Shown here: in pieces, positions 21,301 to 25,388 of the stretch | Position numbering within the stretch: the first letter of the stretch is position 1 | Layout of the letters: each line of letters starts with the position of its first letter | DNA from: an uncultured bacterium | GTDB lineage: Bacteria; Bacteroidota; Bacteroidia; Bacteroidales; CAIWKO01 | Assembly (NCBI GenBank): GCA_903862465.1 | Contig: CAIOYH010000124.1 | Location: 1 to 61,795 of the forward strand | Length of the DNA: 61,795 nucleotides | Reading direction: 5' to 3' | Program-made: the position numbers and the translations under genes | Notes under the pieces: model-generated | What the model was told of the DNA's origin: nothing | What the model saw: only the letters and a program-made list of their open reading frames with translations | The model's database searches: none

Positions 21301-23411
21301 CCACTTAATGCTGCTACTGTGATATCATCAGTTAATAAATCTGTTCCTGTAATAGTAAATGTATTAGGACCTGATGTTGTATTTATGCACACATTGCCAA
21401 AAGTTGTTATAGCACCAACAGTCAATGTAGGAGTAGCAGTAGTAAAAGTCCCCTGAGTAGAATATGATGAACCACTACTGTTAGTAGCAAATGCCTTAAA
21501 ATAATAAACTGTGGATGGTGTTAAGCCTGTTACAAGTATTGTGAAAGTTCCTGTTGAATAAGGTCCCGGTGTTTCTAAAACTTTTGTTCCGGCACCATCG
21601 GCAAATCCGTTCGTTGCACTCCAATAAATTCCTCTTTCAATAATATCTGAGCATCCAATAGCAGTTATATTACCTCCTAAAGTTGCAGTGGTTGAACCTG
21701 TAGCTGTGCTCGTAGGTGTGGTAATTGAAGGCGAACAATTTACATTAAAAGCCCCTGAAACTTCACTTGTTTGTGGAATTCCACAATCTCCACTAAGTAC
21801 ACAATAATAATATAATGTTCCCAAGGTTGTTGTTTGCGGAGTATAAGAATTGGTTTGAGCTCCATTATCTGATCCAAGAGATATGCCCCCAGTGTTGCTG
21901 CCAATTGTATTGCTGTACCATTGATAATTCAAGTTTGTTCCATTTGCTGTTATGCTAATAGGTGTGAAATTTCCATTTATCGATTGTGTTTGACTCGCAG
22001 TTAACTGGTAGCTAATTTCTGTGGCTGAATTTACTATAAATTCTCCTGAAACATTGCTTGTTTGTGGATTTCCGCAGTTTCCACTGACAATGCAATAATA
22101 ATATAATGTCCCTTCTGATGATGCTAAAGGCGTGTATATATTAGAATTAGAACCTATTACAGTTCCTTCCGAAGTATTTGCATTTGTATTTTTGTACCAT
22201 TGATAACTCAAATTTGTTCCAGAAGCACTTACACTAATAGCTGTGAAAGTTCCATTAATACACTGGGTTTGCGATGAAGTTGATTGACTGTTAATGATTG
22301 TTGGGTTGTTACAAGGAGATGATGGGTTGTATTTAAATACTGTCGCATTACCTGCTACACCACTATATGCCACAAAAGGGATACTGCTTGAATTTAAAGC
22401 AATAGAAGTAAATGCAGCTGATCCATTTGAAAACCCAATACCTCCAACGGCTACCCAATTGCTGCCATCATATTTCATAACCGTAACATTTGAATTGTTT
22501 CCGATATCCTCATAAGCAATATAAGGCGTTCCATTTCCATCTATTGCAATAGATGTATAACGAACCTCCCCAACCGAAAAGCCAGGGCTTCCAACCACGA
22601 CCCAGCTACTGCCATTATATTTCTTTACTGTTGCTTTCAGACTATTTCCACCATCCCTATATATCACATAAGGTGTCCCACTTCCATCAATGGCAATATC
22701 GGTATAAGCAGCATCTCCAGTTGAAAAAGCAGCATTTCCTACTGTTTCCCAACCACTACCATTAAATTTCTTGACGGTAGCTTTATAATTGTTTCCCGCA
22801 TCTCGATAGGCAATATAAGGTGTTCCGCCAAAAATAGCAATTGAGTTCCAAGAAGCATCTGCTGCTGAAATACCTGTACTACCTACAGCAACCCAACTAC
22901 TGCCATTATATTTCATTACTGTAGCTTTAAATCCTATTGTTTGATCCTCATAAACAATATAAGGTGCTCCGCTTGCATCAATTGCTAAATCAGTGAAATC
23001 GACTCTACCTGATGAAATTCCTGTAGATCCAACAGTTACCCAAGAACTTCCATTATATTTCATTACTGAAGCATTATAAGGGTAATCATAATTTGTATAA
23101 GCAACATAAGGAGTACCACTTCCATCTATGGCTATAGATGTGAAGGTAGCATGTCCGGAAGAAAACCCTTCAACTCCGACAGATTCCCAATAATTGCCAT
23201 TATATTTTTTTACCGAAGCTTTATAGGATTGCCCATAATCCGAATAAACCACATAAGGGATGTTGGTCGAACTAATTGCAATTGACGTATAAGTAGCCCC
23301 ATTTAGAGAAATATTATTTCCCAAAGGTTCCCATGATTGTGCCTGCACATTAAACAGACTCATTAGCAACGAAATGCTTAAAACAAGCATACATACGTAA
23401 AGTTTCTTCAT
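6318..23411 (-). CDS. Giant 5,697-aa T9SS-exported multidomain surface protein
   Basis: A signal peptide (residues 1-25, ending NVQAQ) is followed by seven ~50-residue repeats of the SSWVTVGS...GTPYIAY...VMKYNG type (~26-370), probably a seven-bladed propeller. Eight Ig-like modules (QSTxxQTQC...YQWYKNT...LYYYC) are spread along the chain. FN3-like modules (TTATLGGNITATGC, YYFKAF) lie at ~560-900, an IPT/TIG domain at ~2367-2447, and about seven FG-GAP/VCBS repeats (GDIDGDGKPDLAV) at ~2450-2800. CARDB-like domains lie at ~3600-4500, a SprB repeat at ~4564-4637 and an MBG domain at ~5074-5157. The C-terminal ~75 residues are a type A sorting domain ending KNVKVSWE. It is predicted to be exported by T9SS and anchored or released as an adhesin-like protein; the ligand is unknown. 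The reading frame is uninterrupted over 17 kb. Confidence 0.93.
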   Translation of the reverse strand: MKKLYVCMLVLSISLLMSLFNVQAQSWEPLGNNISLNGATYTSIAISSTNIPYVVYSDYGQSYKASVKKYNGNYWESVGVEGFSSGHATFTSIAIDGSGTPYVAYTNYDYPYNASVMKYNGSSWVTVGSTGISSGRVDFTDLAIDASGAPYIVYEDQTIGFKATVMKYNGSSWVAVGSTGISAADASWNSIAIFGGTPYIAYRDAGNNYKATVKKFNGSGWETVGNAAFSTGDAAYTDIAIDGSGTPYVIYRDGGNSLKATVKKYNGSSWVVVGSPGFSVGEVRYTSIAIDGNGTPYIAYEDIGNNSNVTVMKYDGSNWVAVGGIGFSNGSAAFTSIALNSSSIPFVAYSGVAGNATVFKYNPSSPCNNPTIINSQSTSSQTQCINGTFTAISVSASGTNLSYQWYKNTNANTSEGTVIGSNSNIYTPLASSEGTLYYYCIVSGNCGNPQTSNVSGEFIVNSATEISYQLTASQTQSINGNFTPISITANGTNLNYQWYSNTIGSNTGGISLGSDNGAQTNSYTPQTTTLGTLYYYCVLSGDCGIPQTSEVSGAFNVNCSPSITTPTSTATGSTTATLGGNITAIGCSDIIERGIYWSATNGFADGAGTKVLETPGPYSTGTFTILVTGLTPSTVYYFKAFATNSSGSSYSTQGTFTTATPTLTVGAITTFGNVCINTTSGPNTFTITGTDLLTDDITVAALSGFTYSIDNTTYSSSLTIPQTGGAFSQIVYVKFSPTAVQSYSGNIVVGGGGAASVNRSVTGAGINPALTITTPTSQGIGMTTATLGGNITATGCSPVTERGIYWSTTNGFADGAGTKVSVTPGPYSTGSFTIPVTGLTTSTVYYFKAFSTNSGGTVYTTQGTFTTFSANPTVTIGTATTTTANNPVYSAYAYNYTQQIYTASEISAGGGVAGMQITTIRFYWAGSGNLTNTNSWVVYLCNTATATFASTTSWVPLASLTSCYDGAVALPGAAGWMTITLTTPYIWDGTNLVVAIDENVAGVGTAASWRYTSTSANYRTLYHYNNTTNPNPASPPTATSRTYNRPNIQLVMQPQPPCSATPTPGNTLSTANPLCNGQSITLSLQNATTGLGVSYQWQSSTDGIAYSNISDATSSIYTVVPDAPLYYQCIVTCLNGPTSATSTPIHITFNNNITSTTPGSRCGIGTVSLSAIGSGGTLNWYTAATGGVPLPVSGSPWTTPIINATTTYYVAAETGVQVNATIGTSTTNQNTTQTYPAPYGNWDENGKHHILILGSELSAAGLSAGNLSSLKFDVASLGTSGVHKAFTISIANTPLNILTATLQTTGFTTVFGPVNYQPIAGLNTHTFSNPFYWDGSSNIIVEVCFTNDATSSGIFYTANAVMNRTTTAFNSVAYLVADNSAQCPLSTSATISTARPNMIFAGQSVCSNPRSAVTATVNTAPTLSATANPTTICQGTSSTLTATSSNPDYTYTWSPTTTPSSGAVVTASPIATTVYTVSANDYTGGPYGGCASTATVSVVVNPIPTNVTATASMPTVCVGGSFNLNSSSNAGSLVNYSEGFETWPPANWTFINAGLGNQWASNTSNYHSGTKSMSLTFNLNNAANCWGITQGFNLNAGITYTISFWYVLPFGTSYPENLKVTVGNAPTVAAQTTILWTGAGIVNTSWLQANPTFTPMTTSMYYFAWNCYSAANMHTLVVDDISITGGELNPCSFSWTSSPTGFTSSEQNPTNVSQIVNTEYTVTAQNDYGCVATASTTVAAVLEASIITQPAPAIKCLGQTATFIVAASGPNLIYTWQKNTIPIDPIANPSAATASLTLNNVTALDAGDYSVVMSADCGLPVTSDAAALTVKPVPTISASSNSPICAGSTLNLIGTNDIGSTFSWTGPDGFTSSSLSPTIPAATIAASGTYSISAILDGCVSLVSSISVVVNQTPSAITVTPSSATVCPGGNTQLLTASGGTISGVTILSETFNGGTNNWTKLNNSTNGTPALAAWTLEPDAYVYTTYGTWHSNDNSKFYMSNSDVQGTGGTTATILQSPSISTVGFTQVNISFWHYFYEPTTASSTGKVEVSLSGTTWTSLQTYNSTQGAVSDFVNANIALTAPFLNQSIVYIRFKYDGVWRFFWGIDNVSITGIGPAQTTWSPQTGLFTNVGATLPYIGSSTTTVYALPVANTTYTVTSTATSTGCASSNTVSVAVNAVTSIGSQSTEGQTQCIHGTFTPISVTASGIGTLTYQWYKNTVASTSGGTAVGANSNTYTPSTTVAGTLFYYCMVTGSCGTATSTVSGAFVVNPATTITSQSTATQTQYINGTFTSISIAANGSGTLSYQWFSNTSANTSGGIVIGTNSNTYTPLATTIGTLYYYCVVHSDCGADVTSAISGAFFVNPPPPTITYFTPASGAIGSSVTITGTNFNTTVAQNIVFFGATQAMVTEATSTSLTVTVPVGVTYQYISVTNLALNLTAYSASPFIVTLAGNIAFAKEQFSTGGYDPSVSIGDIDGDGKSDLVVANYGNNMIWVFRNMSISGNLSFAYNVNFTTGSGPSSVSIGDLDGDGKPDLAVAINNSSKVSVYLNTSTPGSISFATNVDFTTGSLPETINIGDLNGDGKPDLVVANTGSNTVSVLCNTSSLGTISFATKIDFTTGSVPFSASIGDIDGDGKPDLAVNNYSSNTVSVFRNTSTLGAISLSAKVDFTTGIGPGTLRIGDIDGDGKPDLAVPNISSNTLSVLRNTSSSGSVSFASKVDFTTGSTPYTVCIGDIDGDGKPDLAVPNSGSNTVSILRNTSTSGSVSFASKADFTTGTYPYSVCIGDIDGDGKPDLTVADRFSSTVSVLKQCTIYISSQSTATQTQCINGTFTPISVTASGTGTLTYQWYKNTVASNSGGISLGSDNGAQTESYTPEATTEGTLYYYCGVTGSCGTVVSEVSGAFIVNPVTSITNQSTASHSYCVGETCSAISVIATGTNLSYQWYSNTIESNSGGTSLDYENGAQTNSYTPQAIDIGTLYYYCVVTGDCGSPQTSLISGAFVVNSTPDAPTGSSPQSFCSGNSPKVADLVVSGSNIKWYSTPFGQSTCSGTFPLYSGSNYYATQTVAGCESSTRLTVAATVNITPDAPTGIAAQTFCSGATVANLAATGTTIQWYAYESGGSALATSTVLVHGTRYYASQTLYSCESSDRLGVTATVNTTAAPTGTAAQSFCSTASPTVASLAAIGTDVKWYDASSAGNLLVGSSALVSGTHYYASQTVDGCESSNLLDVTATIHTPSTVPTSINGTAVICNGTSTMLSVADGSLGAGASWHWYETNCGGALVAIGPSATLSPSSSRTYYIRAENACNTTACANVDITVNEISVAPTSFGGTTTICAGEHTTLSIVGGSLGTDASWHWYSGSCGGTFVETGATIDVNPAVNTTYYVRAEGTCNTSSCASATVTVNTLSIAPISISGTASVWIGVPTTLTVVGGSLGTGASYKWYFGACGEIGVFVDVGTSINVNPVTNTTYYVRAEGSCNTSDCSPEKAIDPPLNHPPTLNYTNNIGFVNHVVSPANGTPNDEYRFEVRYTDADGDLPAATYPRLKLDFDGNPATSDANDRLYFMMEIDPLDVDVSNGKDYYYIASSLPESNQWKTSITAVDDGNFSVVLGPEAEPDVLTAADVSIFANDITFSNSHPNPGDHITVSAVIHNYSGSPANNFEVRLVNQFAPDVVILPDPKPIAQIAAYSSTTVSWDIQTPDQPAWCPMQVIIDCNNALVEPNELDNQAIRPFINGNFVLPGHIEITATATPPVAYSNSTINVCGSAWYVGTSVVLLDPSCAGATVTYTVVETGQTGSTYSNSLGNYCFGIYAPFPVGIYHVNVHITDFTLDGDVSTSFEIIAPPPCLLPDLVATIDLGTQTVTPGNCHGNNCINILQGQALAGSVTVTNQGLGASLASELHIQSPDGNPNPSGNYPIPALAPGASFNIIIPAMTFINLGGTYFSTTVDFDSEIDECSEGNNNNSVCIMVHPTLPDIIASGNLGSPYYECQFNSITFWLDNQGGVATGPVGGNFACSLDITPLGGAVIHLPNVLVNNIPALTCTSVTFPWNQHHDPGNYSFEFHADCLPPLPLGGVVAEISELNNAVTVTTTLIACKPDLTVYGCSNLIVNPVDPIVGGPPAGDIIISATVANIGLEDSGPFDVEFMVDGNPTISNQLGLLIGQSRQIQITVPTPAFGNKVLTVTIDPVDPQGDIDESNEFNNVATASLCWDFYLTDLCGNGAFWNYTQIKNTPVTLDVGVNNLGIYKASNLDVHFYVRGPKVGGIYPAWGALPDATAQTFCGTTVCSCPFRLEGAPQYAFQSNGTYQVKMIADPHNAYIECDDFNNELIVEVLVSDKPEYRVLSQYIAPSLLNPDLNVPIDIDITYENIGMSSTQDIKLFTQVDNTPLEEQIVPGLMQGTFNTIHLVTPWSSNIRGIHIIRTFIDHDNQISENDELNNEATRAVIVGKAPNLVFIAHSVSNSLPPDGAQISIDATIQNIGYEICDATYRVYYLDNQGNEVLVGQQFISLDVDESIPISIPWTVVDTRTTLIGRISDGNPMEYNITDNEFSLDIGANLNLAFTTTPALCHSSADGVATVTVSSGGQAPYSYLWSNGYNVNSIAAVAGSYSVTVTDVDGLTSSGNVIITAPAALVVGVSISTPFTSVCQNDNITFTATPTNGGLAPMYNWYVGGVPQSEHSASFQYNGASESVYCIMTSNAACVSGIQETSNTINLTVNPIPSPPSGTTPQTLIPTSKISDISVTGTDIKWYNASTGGDLLLSSDVLIDGTTYYASQTINGCESSRLAITVIIPSCINPSITSQSTTTQTKCFGESFTAISIAATGTNLVYHWFSKADQITSGGNVVGANSNSYTPSATTVGTLYYYCVVHGDCGNDVTSQISGAFTVNPATTINSQSTASQAQCFNGSFTPIIVMASGTGTITYQWYKNTVASNNGGTSLGSANGAQTNSYIPSTATVGTLYYYCVVHSSCGSDVTSAISGAFTVSSASIGGSISGSSPITYGGSTGTLTLSSYVGSILNWEKKLNSGNWTTIANTSATYSEYPTAAGSWSYRAVVKNDGCVSVYSNVFCLIVNPKPLSITADDKFKNYDGTVYTGYTVSYSGFVLGDTYTSLGGSLTFSGTAITATSLGFYTITPSGQTSSNYAITYNNGTLEIFVCNPTYTVTNTLNNGIGSLRYAINHVCNNGTINFDPSIDNQIITLTTVPLNIDNTITFNNSNHTYGISISGSMNNIVINAGHTLTLASGSKVSVLGSIVNNAGVSGIVIASGASFIQNTTNLPATAKRVLSNAWHLFGSPFQQSMGATLSNINTGVGTVQLKPYTNGTNWLANVTSPLYFLQPTVGYAVCPSTTVTASLSGNLFNGLAAPCDYSIPLTYNGTAATQSWNLLANPFPSYLYWNALGKTNLSTSLYYWNPAVIGPPVTNTSYFSVYNSANGVGVPASTKPYIAPLQGFFVRAIYTNPKITLPLSARTHSTSTFYKESNNTEILVRLKTETEMGMDEMVICKNPDAKLTYEDYDSEKMFDGLPVGMFSLAASGEKLVINTINDINTIIPLTIMGNAGDKAKITAFDLESSLPVYLEDRLKGKITNLSENSSYSFEFLADEVNGRFFIRFNNSNAPLTASNFNVFETSQKLNIIAQTGEEIQEVEVFTLTGACVFKATPNSSNVFSATLNLSSAIYLVKVKTSLATKNVKVSWE

Positions 23412-23540
23412 ACAAATAAAGTATTATTGTTTTCCTACTCTATTTGGCTTTTCGGATACTGCCCCCGACAATTGCCTTGTCGGGACGGACCCCGAAAACT
23501 ACCTTATCGGGAAAGGTCCCAATTTAGAATGCCTCTATTG
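23412..23540 (-). promoter_or_regulatory. Conserved 5' leader of the giant gene, REP-like element doubled
   Basis: It matches the leader at 751-860: AATACTTTATTTGT next to the ATG, then AGAGTAGGAA, GTATCCGAAAAGCC, and the CCCGACA...TGTCGGG hairpin further upstream. Here the palindrome occurs twice at a 27-bp spacing (one copy degenerate, CCCGATA...TTTCGGGG). It may be a structured leader or a duplicated promoter. Confidence 0.45.
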
Positions 23541-23623
23541 GGAGAGGCATATAGGTCAAATCTGTTGAATGGTATCCAAGGGGCTTAAGTTGTTTCTTTT
23601 TTTCAATGTAATATCAAAGAAAA

Positions 23624-23658
23624 CTCATCCGACAACAGGAGGTTTGTCGTCGGATGAG
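23624..23658 (-). terminator. Hairpin after 243-aa gene copy B
   Basis: Arms 23624-23636 (CTCATCCGACAAC) and 23646-23658 pair over 13 bp with one G-U. A T-rich stretch (TTTTCTTTGAT) follows on the minus strand. It is homologous to the hairpin at 906-952. Confidence 0.6.
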
Positions 23659-23666
23659 TCGGAGCG

Positions 23667-24398
23667 CTACGCTATGGTTAGCGTAAACGGTCCGTTCCAA
23701 TCGCCAGCCAAATGCTTGTGGTGGGTGTTGGTCCAACGTACAAAATACTTCACGTCGAATCCTGCCAAACTCGGGTCAATGTTCAATTTGAATTTTGCAG
23801 TTGTAGAGGAATCATGGCAGTTTGTTTCCGAAGGAATGCTGCATGATTTCAACACTTTTTTGTCGGTAGTTTCGTCAATTTTGCGTCTGCCTTCCACCAC
23901 AGCATACGCGATTTCGACCATATTAGCAGTATCCGGAACTGCATAATGTTTTTTGTCGAAGCGCGAACGAGTGCCAAAATGAAAAATACCCAATGGAAGC
24001 ACCGTAGCGTCGGGAATGCATGGGTCGCTAATTTGTTCCGTTGGTACTGTTTTAGATGCTTTTATTCCGGTTTTGCGATTTAGTTTGTCGCGGTCATTGT
24101 CGGTCCATTTGCTGGCAGGGATGTCATTATACGTTATGCTCAACTCTGCTTGCAGCTCTTTTGTTTTTTTACGTAAACCTCTTTTTACAGCTTTGGTGCG
24201 TGCGCCCGATTCGTCGTCCCAAAGTGCTTTGTAATACAAATAGGTGTCAACCGTGTCCACATCTCCATATAGGGCTCCTAAAATCAGAAGGCGAGCCGGA
24301 CTAACGCCTAATCGTGTGGCGTTTATGGTTATATAGGGCATTGCTATAATAATATAGGTGAAGAATCCTAAAATTGTTCCTGGATATACTGATGGCAT
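23667..24398 (-). CDS. Uncharacterised 243-aa protein, copy B
   Basis: Paralogue of the 961-1692 protein: same length, same hydrophobic opening (TILGFFTYIIIAMPYI), shared YGDVD..DTYLY.K.LWDD, YNDIPASKWT, LNRKTG, TRSRFDKKHYA and DETTDKKVLK, and an FN3-like ending (VRWTNTHHKHLAGDWNGP). It differs mostly around residues 115-140 and 190-205. It lies 255 bp upstream of the giant gene on the same strand and 91 nt downstream of repeat ORF B. The conserved pairing with a large exported protein suggests it assists, caps or modifies it, but no catalytic motif was found. Confidence 0.8.
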   Translation of the reverse strand: MPSVYPGTILGFFTYIIIAMPYITINATRLGVSPARLLILGALYGDVDTVDTYLYYKALWDDESGARTKAVKRGLRKKTKELQAELSITYNDIPASKWTDNDRDKLNRKTGIKASKTVPTEQISDPCIPDATVLPLGIFHFGTRSRFDKKHYAVPDTANMVEIAYAVVEGRRKIDETTDKKVLKSCSIPSETNCHDSSTTAKFKLNIDPSLAGFDVKYFVRWTNTHHKHLAGDWNGPFTLTIA

Positions 24399-24489
24399 AT
24401 TATTTAAGTATTTATTGATTATTATTTATAAATTTGAAATGATTATTGAATTTTTAAAGTATAGAAAATGATTTTTTTCTTTAATTAAT

Positions 24490-25131
24490 TCATGTAAAAC
24501 CTGAATAGGAAAATGGTTTCCCTGATTTACTGACACTGCCTATACGGTTACAATTGTTGAAACTGTGGTTGCAAAAGCAATAGGTATGTTTTAAGATGAA
24601 ACGCATAAGGTTTACAGTTTTTGAACCACGGAAAAAAGTGTAGCAACCTCGGAAAAAAGTCCGGCAACCTCGGAAAAAAGTGTAGCAACCTCGGAAATAA
24701 TTCCAGCAACCTCGGAAAAAAGTCCGGCAACCTCGGAAAAAAGTCCGGCAACCATGGTTAAAAGTGCAGCAACCATGGTTAAAAGTGCAGCAACCATGGT
24801 TAAAAATCGCAAAAATCGGCTTAAAATGCGTGTGCTTGCGTTTTATTTGTAGATAATCAGATAGATACGAAAAACAAGCAGAGATGACTGCCATGGAAGT
24901 GCTCATAATCCCCCAAAATATATGATACACTACTATGATATGTCCTACGGCATTGTTTGGCATAAAATAAAACGACGAGCACGTTTGAGCGGGTGTGGAA
25001 TGAAAAGAGTTTTTTGTAATGTGCAAGCCGGCGTTCGTGCCGAATTTGGCGCAGCCTGTTGCCATTCTCCTGTTCTTTAAGGAGACTTGAGCCGCAAAAC
25101 CAAAACAAGCGATATCGAACCAAGGTTTCAT
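24490..25131 (-). CDS. Cryptic ORF spanning 21-bp repeat array B (coding status doubtful)
   Basis: A 213-codon frame reads the array as heptapeptides FNHGCCT and FFRGCRT. It aligns with the ORF at 1784-2488 at three points: FSYLSDYLQIK before the array; a 17-residue link of the same length followed by three in-register NH(G/D) heptads; and the ending SGKPFSYSGFT before TGA, 91 nt from the next ATG. The N-terminal ~75 residues are not shared, so a start at MSTSMAVIS is more likely than the first ATG. Some flank differences are synonymous, which favours coding, but the shared unit core also keeps a DNA palindrome, which favours a DNA role. Confidence 0.25.
   Translation of the reverse strand: MKPWFDIACFGFAAQVSLKNRRMATGCAKFGTNAGLHITKNSFHSTPAQTCSSFYFMPNNAVGHIIVVYHIFWGIMSTSMAVISACFSYLSDYLQIKRKHTHFKPIFAIFNHGCCTFNHGCCTFNHGCRTFFRGCRTFFRGCWNYFRGCYTFFRGCRTFFRGCYTFFRGSKTVNLMRFILKHTYCFCNHSFNNCNRIGSVSKSGKPFSYSGFT
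24624..24812. repeat. 21-bp tandem array B
   Basis: AACC starts at 24624, 24645, 24666, 24687, 24708, 24729, 24750, 24771 and 24792, exactly 21 bp apart. The left six units contain ACC(T/A)CGG followed by an A-run. The right three contain the palindrome AACCATGGTT. The change of unit type within the array indicates local amplification of variants. Confidence 0.95.
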
Positions 25132-25340
25132 TCCTGAGTATTTTTTTTATTTACATAAATATAGAATCAGCTAAAGAGAAGTCTGTAGTCAACGCTTTTT
25201 TATTCACATTTTTTCTCCTTTGAGCATTTAATGAATCGGACAGCACTGTATAAAATAATTTCTTCATGAGCTTTCTATTCTAAAAATATAGTTATTGGCA
25301 AAGATAAGCTGAAAAGATTTTTTCTTTAATTTTCCGAACG
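24813..25340. other. Intergenic stretch right of array B
   Basis: Apart from the shared border motif at 24840-24867 and the doubtful ORF start region, nothing was recognised here. The paralogous sequence right of array A has a different composition after about 50 bp. Confidence 0.4.
24840..24867. other. 28-bp border motif, copy B
   Basis: Identical over 28 bases to 2302-2329 (part: GTAGATAATCAGATAGATA) and placed at the same side and distance from its array. See the finding on conserved borders. Confidence 0.85.
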
Positions 25341-25380
25341 AAAACTTAGTCCTAAATTTTAAAAATTAGGACTAAGTTTT
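25341..25380. terminator. Long-stem bidirectional terminator
   Basis: A 15-bp perfect stem (AAAACTTAGTCCTAA with its complement) around an AT core. The whole 40-nt segment is nearly palindromic. It ends 8 bp past the stop of the AraC regulator at 25389. Confidence 0.85.
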
Positions 25381-25388
25381 TTGGGGAA

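Noticed and set aside
6318..23411. Assembly artefact by collapsed or expanded repeats
   Set aside because: The frame is uninterrupted over 17 kb and the modules differ from one another, so the gene is taken as real, though the exact repeat number should be confirmed with long reads.
24624..24812. CRISPR-like array B with leader
   Set aside because: A leader-like border exists, but there are no spacers; adjacent units are near-identical.
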